Source: an uncultured bacterium
GTDB taxonomy: Bacteria; Planctomycetota; UBA1135; GCA-002686595
Length of the DNA: 36,583 nucleotides
Reading direction: 5' to 3'
Assembly (NCBI GenBank): GCA_937905825.1
Contig: CALCXM010000158.1
Location: forward strand, 1 to 36,583
The notes beneath the pieces were generated by a model, which was not told the origin of the DNA, searched no databases, and worked only from the letters and a program-made list of their open reading frames with translations. Below are positions 21,626-29,538 of this stretch, piece by piece. Within the stretch, counting starts at the first letter, position 1. The number at the start of each line of letters is the position of its first letter. A program made the position numbers and the translations under genes.

Positions 21626-22744
21626 ATGATTCCTCTCCTTTGCGCTTCCTTGGTTCTGCTTGCTCCCCACGCCTTTGCGCACGAAACGCACAGCGGGCAC
21701 GAAACCCACAACGGGAAAGAAGCCCACGCTCATCCCGTGGACCAAAGCGCGGATTGGAAACGCCCGCCGGCTCCCGCAGAGCCCGTGTTCGTGGGGGAGG
21801 GGGTTTACCGCTATCGTTGGGATTCGAACTGGTTGCAGCTACCGGAAGGGCGCGAATGGCTTGGCAGCACCCACGGTTGCATCGTCATGGACAAGGCGGA
21901 CCGTGTCTACATGAGCGCGGACTCCGGCCCGGCGGTGCTCGTGGTGGCCCCCGATGGCAAGATCGAGCGGACCTTCGGCGAGGACTGGGGCGCGGGCTTG
22001 CACGGCCTCACCATCGTGACGGAGGAAGGCAAGGAACTGCTCTACATGGCGCACACCGCCCGTCAGGAGATCTTGAAGACGACCTTGGATGGAGAGGTCT
22101 TGCTGCGCGTCGGTCCTCCGCCCGCGTCGACGGGCTTGTACGAAAACCCCGCGCACTACCGGCCCACCAGTGTGGCCGTCGCTCCCGATGGAACGCTCTT
22201 CGTGGCGGACGGCTACGGGCTCTCTTGGATTCATCGCTACGACAAGAGCGGGAAGTACTTGGACAGCTTCGGCGGACGTGGCGAGGAGCCCAAGCACTTG
22301 CGCACGCCCCACGGCCTATGGATGGACGAGCTGTCGAATCCGCCCACGCTCTTGGTGGCGGACCGCGAAAACCATCGGCTCGCGCGCTTCTCGTTGGCGG
22401 GGGAGTTCCTCGGAGGAACCGATCCGGCCTCGGGACTTTTGCGCCGGCCTTGCCACGTGCAGTTCCGCGGGGAAGTCGGTGTGGTTTCCGACTTGGCCGG
22501 GCGCACGACTTTGCTCAATTCTAAGCTCGAACTCATCGGGCACTTGGGAGACAACCCGGACCCAGCGCAGCACGCCCAGTACAACATCGTTCCGAACCTG
22601 TGGAGTGACGGGGTGTTCTTCGCTCCGCACTGCGCGCGCTTCAACTCGAAGGGGGACCTGTTCGTGATGGATTGGAACGTGGCCGGGCGCATGACGCGCT
22701 TGGAATTCGTCCCTGATCTTTCTGGCTTCTCCGGAGGCAAGTAG
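21626..22744 (+). CDS. secreted NHL-repeat-type beta-propeller protein
   Basis: A 372-aa exported protein. The N-terminus IPLLCASLVLLAPHAFA is a signal peptide, and the mature chain begins with a His-rich segment (HETHSGHETHNGKEAHAHP) that could bind metal. The rest is a six-bladed NHL/SMP-30-like propeller with repeats such as TSVAVAPDGTLFVADGYG, LRTPHGLWMDELSNPPTLLV and CARFNSKGDLFVMDWN. Start ATG 21626 lies 79 nt after the previous stop and lacks a clear ribosome-binding site, but the same orientation and export suggest it belongs to the cytochrome operon. Its substrate is unknown. Confidence 0.87.
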   Translation: MIPLLCASLVLLAPHAFAHETHSGHETHNGKEAHAHPVDQSADWKRPPAPAEPVFVGEGVYRYRWDSNWLQLPEGREWLGSTHGCIVMDKADRVYMSADSGPAVLVVAPDGKIERTFGEDWGAGLHGLTIVTEEGKELLYMAHTARQEILKTTLDGEVLLRVGPPPASTGLYENPAHYRPTSVAVAPDGTLFVADGYGLSWIHRYDKSGKYLDSFGGRGEEPKHLRTPHGLWMDELSNPPTLLVADRENHRLARFSLAGEFLGGTDPASGLLRRPCHVQFRGEVGVVSDLAGRTTLLNSKLELIGHLGDNPDPAQHAQYNIVPNLWSDGVFFAPHCARFNSKGDLFVMDWNVAGRMTRLEFVPDLSGFSGGK

Positions 22745-22751
22745 GAAGCCT

Positions 22752-22767
22752 GGGCCAAGAGTGGCCC
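22752..22767. terminator. hairpin between convergent genes
   Basis: GGGCCA at 22752-22757 pairs with TGGCCC at 22762-22767 around an AGAG loop, inside the 32-bp gap between the convergent propeller gene and the small minus-strand membrane protein gene. Its position suits a bidirectional terminator, though no T-run is present on either side. Confidence 0.4.
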
Positions 22768-22776
22768 GGGGACCGA

Positions 22777-23133
22777 TCAGCCCTCGTCCACCGCTGCGCT
22801 GCTAGGCGCGGGTTTTGGCGCTTCCGGGGACTTGGCCTTCTGCTTGGCCTCGAGCTTCTCGATGCGCCGGTCGATGCGCTTGCGCTCCTTCACCAAACGG
22901 CCCTTTTCGCGACTCTTGTTGAAGCGGTGCAAGGCGTAGGTCAGGAGCAGGGGCACGGCTCCGATGGTCAAAGCCCCGGTTCCGGCGAGGAATGCCTGGA
23001 ATTTTTGCGGGGCCGTAAAGAGGCTGAACATCGAGCCTTCCGCGCCCCAGGAGAACTGGAAACGTTCCGAGGCCATCCATAAAAAGAAGAGGGCCCAAGA
23101 AGCGGAAAGTCCCCATAGGAGCGGGAATTTCAT
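22777..23133 (-). CDS. small two-span membrane protein of unknown function
   Basis: I do not recognise this 118-aa protein. It has two hydrophobic spans, LLWGLSASWALFFLWMA (about 5-21) and FLAGTGALTIGAVPLLLTYA (about 48-67), then a strongly basic, probably helical cytoplasmic segment (KERKRIDRRIEKLEAKQKAK) and a Pro/Ala-rich acidic tail. AGGATC 6-11 nt before the ATG may serve as ribosome-binding site. It converges on the propeller gene and is divergent from the TIM-barrel gene. Composition and hydropathy support a real gene, but no function can be assigned. Confidence 0.7.
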   Translation of the reverse strand: MKFPLLWGLSASWALFFLWMASERFQFSWGAEGSMFSLFTAPQKFQAFLAGTGALTIGAVPLLLTYALHRFNKSREKGRLVKERKRIDRRIEKLEAKQKAKSPEAPKPAPSSAAVDEG

Positions 23134-23358
23134 AACAAGATCCTATCAGAGAAGGAGGGTTGCCCCAGGCTTGGAAGAGAGTTTCCAGGCGGCCCGGTGG
23201 GAGGTTGATTCGCTGGCTCTCTTATGGGAAAACGCGGCTTGCTAGGTCTGCCCCAGGGATTTTCACTCCGCCAGCTCTGGTGTCGGGCTCGATACGGTTA
23301 GCGGCAACAATTCTGTTCGCTGTTTTCATTCCCCCCCCTAGTCCCCGCAACCCCCGCC

Positions 23359-24279
23359 GTGACAAAGCCTGGAATCCCAAACGAGTACGCGCTCTCCACG
23401 GCGTGCTTTGGAAATCGCCTGGCGACGATTGAAGCCCAGGTCTTCGCGACGATTGCGATGGGCTTCCGGCGTATCGAGCTGGGATTGAGCGAGAACCCAG
23501 TGCCCCTCGGCGGCATCGAAGAATCGCGCCGTGAGACGGGCGTTGCTTGCAACTCTCTTGTGGCGGGCTGCCTGAACCCGAAGTCCGAGAACATGTCCGG
23601 CACCAAGCTGGGCTCCATGGATGCAGAGTTGCGCGATCGCGCGATCCTCTCCTGTCGGCGACACATTCAACTGGCGGCAAAGTACGCCTGTCCAACGGTG
23701 ATCCTGCGCGGGTGCGAACTCGAGGACCCAAGCCTGCGGTCGGAAGCCTTGATTCTGCAAGCCGCACTTGTGGAGAGCGGGCCCAAGGACGGTCTGAACG
23801 AAAAAATCCAAGCCTTCGCGGCCACCGCTCAAAAGAAAGGCCAGCACCAGGTCCAACATCTCTGCCGTTCGATCCACACCCTGCGCCGCGAGTTTCCCGA
23901 GATTCGCCTGGCGGTGGAACCCGGACGAACCTTCATCGACCTACTGAATTACGAAGCGATGGAGTGGGTGCTCGAGGACCTGTCCGAGAAAGAATTGAGC
24001 TACTGGCATGACACCGGCGCGGTTCACCGCCGCGAGCAGGTTGGGCTGCCGGGCCAAGGGGAATGGCTCGAGCGTTTCGGCTCGCGCCTGATCGGAACCC
24101 ACCTGCAGGACGCCGTGAACAACGAGTCAGAACTTCCCCCAGGATTGGGCGAAGTGGATTTCAAGCTTGTGGCGGAGTACACCCCGGATAACATCGAGAA
24201 GGTAATTGAGATCGGACCCCGCCATGGCCGCTCGGAAGTACTCGCTGCGGTGAGCTTCCTATTGGATCGCGGGTTCTAA
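23359..24279 (+). CDS. sugar phosphate isomerase/epimerase-like TIM barrel protein
   Basis: A 306-aa protein of the xylose-isomerase-like TIM barrel superfamily (AP endonuclease 2 fold). Strand-end motifs with the expected metal ligands are visible: LGLSENP near residue 41, VILRGCELED near 114, LAVEPGRTFIDL near 191 with Glu, YWHDTGAVHRREQVG near 214 with Asp, and LIGTHLQDAV near 246 with His. Substrate cannot be told from the sequence. The start is a GTG preceded by a C-rich tract with no ribosome-binding site, including eight C at 23331-23338. It is followed within 30 nt by the DHH gene and then thiD, so the three are probably co-transcribed. Confidence 0.82.
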   Translation: MTKPGIPNEYALSTACFGNRLATIEAQVFATIAMGFRRIELGLSENPVPLGGIEESRRETGVACNSLVAGCLNPKSENMSGTKLGSMDAELRDRAILSCRRHIQLAAKYACPTVILRGCELEDPSLRSEALILQAALVESGPKDGLNEKIQAFAATAQKKGQHQVQHLCRSIHTLRREFPEIRLAVEPGRTFIDLLNYEAMEWVLEDLSEKELSYWHDTGAVHRREQVGLPGQGEWLERFGSRLIGTHLQDAVNNESELPPGLGEVDFKLVAEYTPDNIEKVIEIGPRHGRSEVLAAVSFLLDRGF

Positions 24280-24309
24280 CGACCCCTCCAACTCCACCCC
24301 GATGAATCC

Positions 24310-25419
24310 GTGAATTCCGAAAAGGCGAGCGCCAGCGAAAAGCCTTTCGGAGGCAAGCCGCTTGAGCATTTGCGCGAGGCCATCGAAGCGGGCCGTCGGC
24401 AAGCCACCAGCGACAGTGACTGCCTTCTGATCTTGACCCACCGCGGTCCGGATCCCGATGCGATCGGTGCTTGCGAAGGAGTTCGATTCCTGTGCGATCA
24501 GGTCTTCGGAGTGCCGGCCAAGGTCGCCACTGCGGGGGAGATTCACCGGGCCGAGAACTTGGCCTTGGTGCGTGTGTTGGGGCTCGAATTTCTCAACTAC
24601 GATCACATCGATCACAAGGGCTACTTCGGCGCGGTTCTGGTGGACACCCAACCGGGCTTCGGGCACACGATCGTGCCCGAGGACATTCCGCTGCTCGCTG
24701 TCTTCGATCACCACGTGGTGCCGAACACAGAGGGCGAAGGCGCGCCAGCCCAGGTCATTCCGCACAAGGACGTGCGCTTGGGTATCGGAGCGACGGCCAC
24801 GATCCTCTACGAATACCTGCGCGAATCCGGCAAGCCGATGGATGCCACCACAGCGACGGCGCTGTTCTGCGGCATCCGTTACGACACGGCGGATCTATCC
24901 CGCAACGCGTCGCCCTTGGATGAGGAGGCCTTCTACGCCACCTTCCGCTTGGCGGACCGCGAGAAGATCACGACCATCAACAACCCACCGCTGCCGCGGG
25001 TCTACTACTCGGAACTACACAGCGCTCTGAGTCTGGCCAAACAACACGGCGCGCTTGTGATCTGTCTCTTGGGCAAGGTCAGTCACCCGGAGTTCGTCGC
25101 GGAGATGGCGGACTTTTTCTTGCGCATGAAAGGAGCCTCTTGGGTCGTCGTCGGCGGCGCCTCGGAAAAGGAAGGGTCCTACGTCCTCTCCTTGCGCACG
25201 GACTACGCCTTTGGCAACGCCTACCCGTTGATGGAACGGATCTTGGATAGCGATGGCTCCTTCGGCGGCCACGGCCACATCGCCGGCGGACGCATCGCCA
25301 TGGACGACATCGGCGAAAGCTCCGTGGCCAGCATCGAACGGTCGATTCGAAAGCGGGCCCTCGCGATCCTCGGCACGAACGAAGACGACCTGCCCCCAGA
25401 GGGCCGGCCACTTAGCTAA
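24310..25419 (+). CDS. DHH/DHHA1 family phosphoesterase (NrnA-like)
   Basis: A 369-aa DHH phosphoesterase. Motif I is LILTHRGPDPDAIGA near residue 41, motif II is VLVDTQPGF near 113, the DHH motif is AVFDHHVVPN near 134, and the C-terminal DHHA1 domain ends in GGHGHIAGGRIAM near residue 318. These bind two Mn ions and the phosphate. Such proteins hydrolyse short RNA (nano-RNA), pAp or cyclic dinucleotides. The family is too broad to choose among these here. Usual NrnA length is 310-340 aa; this one has an N-terminal extension of about 35 residues. GTG start at 24310 follows the TIM-barrel gene by 30 nt. Confidence 0.88.
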   Translation: MNSEKASASEKPFGGKPLEHLREAIEAGRRQATSDSDCLLILTHRGPDPDAIGACEGVRFLCDQVFGVPAKVATAGEIHRAENLALVRVLGLEFLNYDHIDHKGYFGAVLVDTQPGFGHTIVPEDIPLLAVFDHHVVPNTEGEGAPAQVIPHKDVRLGIGATATILYEYLRESGKPMDATTATALFCGIRYDTADLSRNASPLDEEAFYATFRLADREKITTINNPPLPRVYYSELHSALSLAKQHGALVICLLGKVSHPEFVAEMADFFLRMKGASWVVVGGASEKEGSYVLSLRTDYAFGNAYPLMERILDSDGSFGGHGHIAGGRIAMDDIGESSVASIERSIRKRALAILGTNEDDLPPEGRPLS

Positions 25420-25441
25420 GACGCGGCTACCGGAGCGCGCC

Positions 25442-26209
25442 ATGGACTCCAAAAACGGGCGCGTCTTGGTTGTCGCTGGGTCGGATTCCAGTGCTGGTGC
25501 CGGAGTGGACGCAGACCGTGACGCTCTCGAGTTCCTGCAAGTTCCCGCGGACTACGTGGTGACCGCTTGGACCCAGCAGAGTGCTCAGGGGGTCAGCGAC
25601 ATGGGAAGGGTGCCCGTGGACGAGTGGCTCCAGGAAGCCCTTGGGCACCTTCAGAAAAACCCTTCCGTCTTGAAGCTCGGACTCTTGCCTGGTGCCGAAG
25701 CGATCGCCAAGGTGCGCGACCTGGTGCTCGCCCTGGCGCCGGGAACTCCGACCATCTTCGATCCGGTGCTCGCGAGTTCCAGCGGCACGCGCTTCCACGA
25801 ACCTGACGCCATCCCCAGCATCCGTGCAGCCCTCTTGCCCCTTGGGCTGATTTGGACGCCCAACCTGCCGGAACTGGCAGAGTTGTCCGCCACGGATCTC
25901 GAGGAGCTCCTGGGTAGCGAGGCGGCGCGCGTTGCCGCGGGCATCGAACTGCTCGATCGAGGAGCGCGGGGGGTCCTCATCAAAGGGGGCCATGGGAGCG
26001 GGGACACGGTCCAGGACCTCTTGCTGGAGCCGGGACAGTGGGCCCAGGTCTTTCGCCGCCCACGCTGTCCGGGCCCCGGAATCCGAGGCTCCGGATGCCG
26101 TTTTGCGAGCGCAGTTGCCGGCCACCTGGCCCTCGGAAAGCCCCTTCGGGAGGCCGTTCGCCGGGCCGGGAGCTTCGTGGCCCAGCGCTTGTCGGAACTC
26201 CGTGATTAA
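25442..26209 (+). CDS. thiD: hydroxymethylpyrimidine/phosphomethylpyrimidine kinase
   Basis: ThiD phosphorylates HMP and then HMP-phosphate for thiamine synthesis. The 255-aa ribokinase-fold protein begins with VLVVAGSDSSAGAGVDADRD, the family's substrate-binding GSDSxGGAG-x-x-AD block. VVTAWTQQSAQGV fits the TAxTxQNTxGV segment, IFDPVLASSSG fits DPVMxxxxG, and PNLPELAELSA and VLIKGGH are conserved. The anion-hole loop GIRGSGCRFASAVAGHLALG keeps the Gly-x-Gly-Cys of the active site. The ATG at 25442 places that N-terminal block as in other ThiD. No TPP riboswitch motif was found ahead of the operon. Other thi genes are not in the window. Confidence 0.9.
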   Translation: MDSKNGRVLVVAGSDSSAGAGVDADRDALEFLQVPADYVVTAWTQQSAQGVSDMGRVPVDEWLQEALGHLQKNPSVLKLGLLPGAEAIAKVRDLVLALAPGTPTIFDPVLASSSGTRFHEPDAIPSIRAALLPLGLIWTPNLPELAELSATDLEELLGSEAARVAAGIELLDRGARGVLIKGGHGSGDTVQDLLLEPGQWAQVFRRPRCPGPGIRGSGCRFASAVAGHLALGKPLREAVRRAGSFVAQRLSELRD

Positions 26210-26225
26210 AACCTCCTAGTCAGGC

Positions 26226-26253
26226 TTGCCTTTCTCCCGGCTAGGGCTATTCT
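26226..26253 (+). promoter_or_regulatory. sigma-70-type promoter for tRNA-Gly
   Basis: TTGCCT at 26226-26231 and TATTCT at 26248-26253 are separated by 16 bp and match the TTGACA/TATAAT consensus at four of six positions each. Transcription would start near 26260, about 14 nt before the tRNA. The position just ahead of a tRNA gene strengthens this otherwise moderate match. Confidence 0.55.
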
Positions 26254-26273
26254 TCGTCCTCCCCAAGGGGAAC

Positions 26274-26348
26274 GCGGCTGTAGCTCAGTGGTAGAGCGCA
26301 ACCTTGCCAAGGTTGATGTCGACGGTTCAAATCCGTTCAGCCGCTCCA
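26274..26348 (+). tRNA. tRNA-Gly (anticodon GCC)
   Basis: The acceptor stem GCGGCTG (26274-26280) pairs with CAGCCGC (26338-26344), followed by discriminator T and an encoded CCA. The D arm is GCTCAGTGGTAGAGC. The anticodon stem CAACC/GGTTG encloses the loop TTGCCAA, giving anticodon GCC for Gly codon GGC. The T arm has GGTTCAAATCC. The length with CCA is 75 nt. It has its own promoter and a strong terminator. Confidence 0.95.
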
Positions 26349-26351
26349 CAC

Positions 26352-26396
26352 AAACGCCCGTCAGGAGCTTTCGAGTTCCGGCGGGCGTTTTCTTTT
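26352..26396 (+). terminator. Rho-independent terminator after tRNA-Gly
   Basis: AAACGCCCG at 26352-26360 pairs with CGGGCGTTT at 26382-26390, and the right arm runs into TTTTCTTTT (26388-26396). An inner GGA/TCC pairing shortens the loop. This is the clearest intrinsic terminator in the window. The next 227 bp up to the TonB-dependent receptor hold no gene. Confidence 0.85.
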
Positions 26397-26546
26397 GCTC
26401 CCGCTCGCAGGGTCGGCTGCCGGAGCTCGCCTCAGTTTTTGGGCATGAGGACCTGGAGCATTGGGCGTCCAGCAGCTGGGTTGGTGGAACTGAATCTGCG
26501 ATTGCCCGCATCACAACAAGGGTTTTGCGGGAGTTGCCTCCCGGGA

Positions 26547-26578
26547 GCGCGAGAAGGGTTCGCGGTGGCCGCTCGCGC
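26547..26578 (+). promoter_or_regulatory. alternative hairpins in the TonB-receptor leader
   Basis: GCGCGAG at 26547-26553 can pair with CTCGCGC at 26572-26578. Within it CGCGA at 26548-26552 can instead pair with TCGCG at 26560-26564. The two structures exclude one another, which is the pattern of a leader switch. The segment lies 46 nt upstream of the receptor start and AAGGA at 26611-26615 is the ribosome-binding site. I see neither a cobalamin riboswitch box nor a Fur-box palindrome. A regulatory function is speculative. Confidence 0.3.
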
Positions 26579-26623
26579 CGCCTACATTGTGTCGGTACGC
26601 GCTCCAATCCAAGGAACCGACCT

Positions 26624-28681
26624 ATGCTTCAACTCTTGCTCCTCGCCGCGCTGTCCCAGGGCATCCAACTGGAAGAAACCGTTGTGACCGCTCCGCGGGC
26701 CGCGGAAGTTGTGACGACCTCCGCCACCCGCCGCACAGTCATCAAGGGCGAAGCACTGGTCGACACCGGTGAGCGCTCCTTGCCGGCGGCCTTGCGCAAA
26801 GCCGCGGGCATCTGGATTCAAGAGTCCAACCTCGGTGGCGGGGCTCCCGTTGTCCGTGGTTTGTACGGAGGGCGCGTGCTCTTGATGGTCGATGGCGTGC
26901 GCATCAACGACTCGACCACGCGACTCGGCCCGAACCAAAGTTTGAGCGCCATCGATCCCGCCATCGTGGATCGGGTGGAGGTGATCCGCGGTCCGAGTTC
27001 CGTGTTGTACGGATCCGACGCCATCGGCGGAGTCATCGCCGTTTGGACGCGCCGACGCGAGCCCGCTACCCGCGATGACACGGATCGCATTCGAATTTGG
27101 GAAGCGGAGCATCGCGCGACCTACGACACCTCGATCGGTAGCCCGCGGGTTTCCCTGGGTGGCGACGTGGCCTGGAAGGATCACGGCCTTTTCACCATGG
27201 CCACGGGCTATGACTACGACGGCTACAAAGCGGGTCATAACGAAGACATTCCGAACACGGGCTACAACGGCCAAGCGCTCTTTGGTGCCTACGAGTACGC
27301 GCTGGGCGTTGGTCAGACCTTGCGCGTCACCGGCCGCGCGAGCCGTGACTTCAACGTGCCGCGCACGGACCGCATGAACGCTGGCTATGGGCAGACCGAG
27401 CCCTCCGACCAAATCTGGCGCTACGCGTTGCAAGATCGACGCGGGTACGCCGTGGCCTACACGGATGAACGCTCGGGGGAATTCGCTGATCGCATGCAGC
27501 TGCGCTTCAACTTGCACACCTACGAGGAAGACCGGGACATCACGAACAGCACGGGCACCAACTCGACGTACAGCAACGACCTCACGCAAACTCTGGGGAT
27601 TGGTGCGGATTGGCAAGCAGCGCTTGGGGAGGACCATCTTCTGACCTGGGGAGTGGACCTTTCCCACGACGATGTGGACTCGTTCAAGGACAGCACGACT
27701 GCCGACGTCACCAGCGAGGTGGCCGGCAACTTCGCCCCGGATGCGGACTACTTGCGAGCGGGCGTCTTCGTGCAGGACGAAGTGTTTTCCTTCGATCCTT
27801 GGTTCCTGACCGCTGGCCTGCGCTTCTCAGCCTTCGACTATTCGTTCTCGAGCTTTGATACAAACGAGAGCTGGTCTGACTCCTTCACGGCTTTGACCGC
27901 CAGCCTGGAGGCCTCGCGCGAATTGGCGCGCGGCATCGAGGTGACCACCTCCCTGGCCCAAGGTTTCCGCGCGCCAAACCTGGACGACCTCGCCAACGAC
28001 GGCACCTTCGCGGGGGGCACCGAACTCTCCAATCCCGATTTGGAGCCCGAGAACAGCCTGCACTTCGATGTGGGCGTGGCCATGGAGCGCGGCAGTTGGG
28101 GCATCAACATCGCTACCTTCGCCACGCGCATCGACGACGCGCTCGGTCGGCGCTTGATCAGCGTGGGGGATGCGAACATCACCGGGGATGAGATCTACCA
28201 ACGGGAGAACACTGGACGCCTGGAATTCGTCGGCAGCGAGATAGGCTTTCATCGCCGGCTTGGGGAGGAGGGCTCGGCCTACTCCCTCGTGGGCAATCTG
28301 GCTTACGTGCGTGGACGTCACAAGGATCCCATCTATGGCAACACCCCCTCGCGCCGCACACCGCCCTTGCACGGCCTGCTGGAGGTGACCTACGAGCCCG
28401 AGGAACCGCAGTGGTTCTACATCCCCAACGGTCGCTTCGGTTTCGCCTTTGCGGATCGTCAGGATCGCCTGCACCCGGAGGACGTGAGCGACCCGCGCAT
28501 CAATCCTGATGGGACCGCGGGCTGGCTGACTTGGAACGCGGAGATTTGGGGGGAGATGGGACTCAGCTCGAGCTGGCGCCTTGGCCTACTGAACCTGACC
28601 GACAAGAACTACCGCATTCACGGCTCGGGAATCCCTGCTCCTGGACAACGGGCGGTGTTAGGAATCCACGTTCGGTTCTAA
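26624..28681 (+). CDS. TonB-dependent outer-membrane receptor
   Basis: A 685-aa TonB-dependent receptor. A short signal-like N-terminus (MLQLLLLAALSQG) precedes a TonB box EETVVTA near residue 18. The plug domain covers about 30-150 with LPAALRKAAGIWIQESN, PVVRGLYGGRVLLMVDGVRI and the signature VDRVEVIRGPSSVLYGSDAI. A barrel with alternating aromatic strands follows, including LAQGFRAPNLDDLANDGTF and SNPDLEPENS, and the chain ends in the outer-membrane C-terminal pattern LGIHVRF. The plug resembles the haem/haemoglobin and vitamin B12 receptor group, but the substrate cannot be fixed. The ATG at 26624 has AAGGA eight bases upstream. It is followed by tonB, so the pair likely forms one uptake unit; ExbB and ExbD are not in the window. 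Confidence 0.92.
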   Translation: MLQLLLLAALSQGIQLEETVVTAPRAAEVVTTSATRRTVIKGEALVDTGERSLPAALRKAAGIWIQESNLGGGAPVVRGLYGGRVLLMVDGVRINDSTTRLGPNQSLSAIDPAIVDRVEVIRGPSSVLYGSDAIGGVIAVWTRRREPATRDDTDRIRIWEAEHRATYDTSIGSPRVSLGGDVAWKDHGLFTMATGYDYDGYKAGHNEDIPNTGYNGQALFGAYEYALGVGQTLRVTGRASRDFNVPRTDRMNAGYGQTEPSDQIWRYALQDRRGYAVAYTDERSGEFADRMQLRFNLHTYEEDRDITNSTGTNSTYSNDLTQTLGIGADWQAALGEDHLLTWGVDLSHDDVDSFKDSTTADVTSEVAGNFAPDADYLRAGVFVQDEVFSFDPWFLTAGLRFSAFDYSFSSFDTNESWSDSFTALTASLEASRELARGIEVTTSLAQGFRAPNLDDLANDGTFAGGTELSNPDLEPENSLHFDVGVAMERGSWGINIATFATRIDDALGRRLISVGDANITGDEIYQRENTGRLEFVGSEIGFHRRLGEEGSAYSLVGNLAYVRGRHKDPIYGNTPSRRTPPLHGLLEVTYEPEEPQWFYIPNGRFGFAFADRQDRLHPEDVSDPRINPDGTAGWLTWNAEIWGEMGLSSSWRLGLLNLTDKNYRIHGSGIPAPGQRAVLGIHVRF

Positions 28682-28688
28682 TATTCCT

Positions 28689-28711
28689 GGCCGCCACACA
28701 GACTGGCGGCC
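28689..28711 (+). promoter_or_regulatory. hairpin between receptor and tonB genes
   Basis: GGCCGCCA at 28689-28696 pairs perfectly with TGGCGGCC at 28704-28711 around the loop CACAGAC. It begins 7 nt after the receptor stop codon and ends 9 nt before the tonB GTG. It could attenuate tonB relative to the receptor or protect the upstream message from 3' decay. No T-run follows. Confidence 0.5.
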
Positions 28712-28720
28712 AACAAACAG

Positions 28721-29509
28721 GTGAAGGACGCCCAAGAATCAGAGCTCGCAGAGGGCGCCGCACAGGGAGAGCTGCCAGCGGCCAAGAAGCCTAGAGGTGC
28801 GCCGCTGCATTGGAGTCGTTCCTTTGTCGTCGCGTGGACTTTTCACGGGCTGCTGATCGCTGTGATTTGCAGTTACATCGCGATGACGCGCATACCCCCC
28901 AAGCTCGGGGAGCGCGGCGTGGCGATCATCGAGATCGCCCACGAACCAGATCCGCTTCCGCCCCTGGAAGAACCACCGCAGGAGCCACCCCCGGAAGTCA
29001 AAGAACCGGAGGTGCAGCATAAGCCCGAGCTGATTGAGCCGCCCCGTGAGGTGCCGGAGTTCCTTCCCGAGGTCATCACAGCGCCCGAGCCCCTCGACTG
29101 GTTGCCGCCGCAAGACCTCTTCGCCGACGCCACGCCATTCAAGAAGAAGCAGGAGCCTGCCCCCGAGCCGACGCCTGCGCAGCCCGTGCCCCTGCCGGAA
29201 CCCGCTCCCCTCGAGCCGAGTGAGCCGATCGTCCCGGAAGGGGAGGAGTTGCCCAAAGTGCTCGAGGAAGAAACGCCGGCCTATCCGCGCCAGGCCAAGC
29301 GCCTGCGCTGGGAAGGCACGGTCATCCTGCGCATTCGCGTCGACGCCGCGGGCAAGGTGATCGACGTCATCGTCCACGAGTCGAGCGGCTACAGCGCCCT
29401 CGACGACTCCGCCGTGGCCGCCTTCCAGAACTGGCTCTTCGAACCGCGCGGCGCGAACGACCCAGCGATTCGCGTGCTGCGAAAACCCTTCACGTTTCGT
29501 TTGCAGTAG
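28721..29509 (+). CDS. tonB: TonB energy transducer
   Basis: A 262-aa TonB protein that spans the periplasm and passes proton-motive energy from ExbB/ExbD to outer-membrane receptors. There is a single N-terminal membrane anchor (FVVAWTFHGLLIAVICSYIA, about 35-54), then a long Pro/Glu-rich periplasmic spacer (about 75-180) and a TonB C-terminal domain beginning TPAYPRQAKRLRWEGTVILR and ending in SSGYSALDDSAVAAFQNWLF. Start is GTG 28721. Its place behind a TonB-dependent receptor suggests a dedicated pair. Confidence 0.93.
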   Translation: MKDAQESELAEGAAQGELPAAKKPRGAPLHWSRSFVVAWTFHGLLIAVICSYIAMTRIPPKLGERGVAIIEIAHEPDPLPPLEEPPQEPPPEVKEPEVQHKPELIEPPREVPEFLPEVITAPEPLDWLPPQDLFADATPFKKKQEPAPEPTPAQPVPLPEPAPLEPSEPIVPEGEELPKVLEEETPAYPRQAKRLRWEGTVILRIRVDAAGKVIDVIVHESSGYSALDDSAVAAFQNWLFEPRGANDPAIRVLRKPFTFRLQ

Positions 29510-29538
29510 GTGGGGGCGTGGAGCGCGCTGGGCTCAAT

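Noticed and set aside
23134..23358. TPP riboswitch for the operon containing thiD
   Set aside because: The conserved CTGAGA and ACCTGA boxes were not found.
26206..26607. Minus-strand frame containing VERLNGFEPSTSTLARLRST
   Set aside because: Antisense of tRNA-Gly and its terminator, another common false protein call.
26397..26623. Cobalamin riboswitch ahead of the TonB-dependent receptor
   Set aside because: I found no B12-box-like conserved sequence, and the plug domain does not specifically indicate a B12 receptor.
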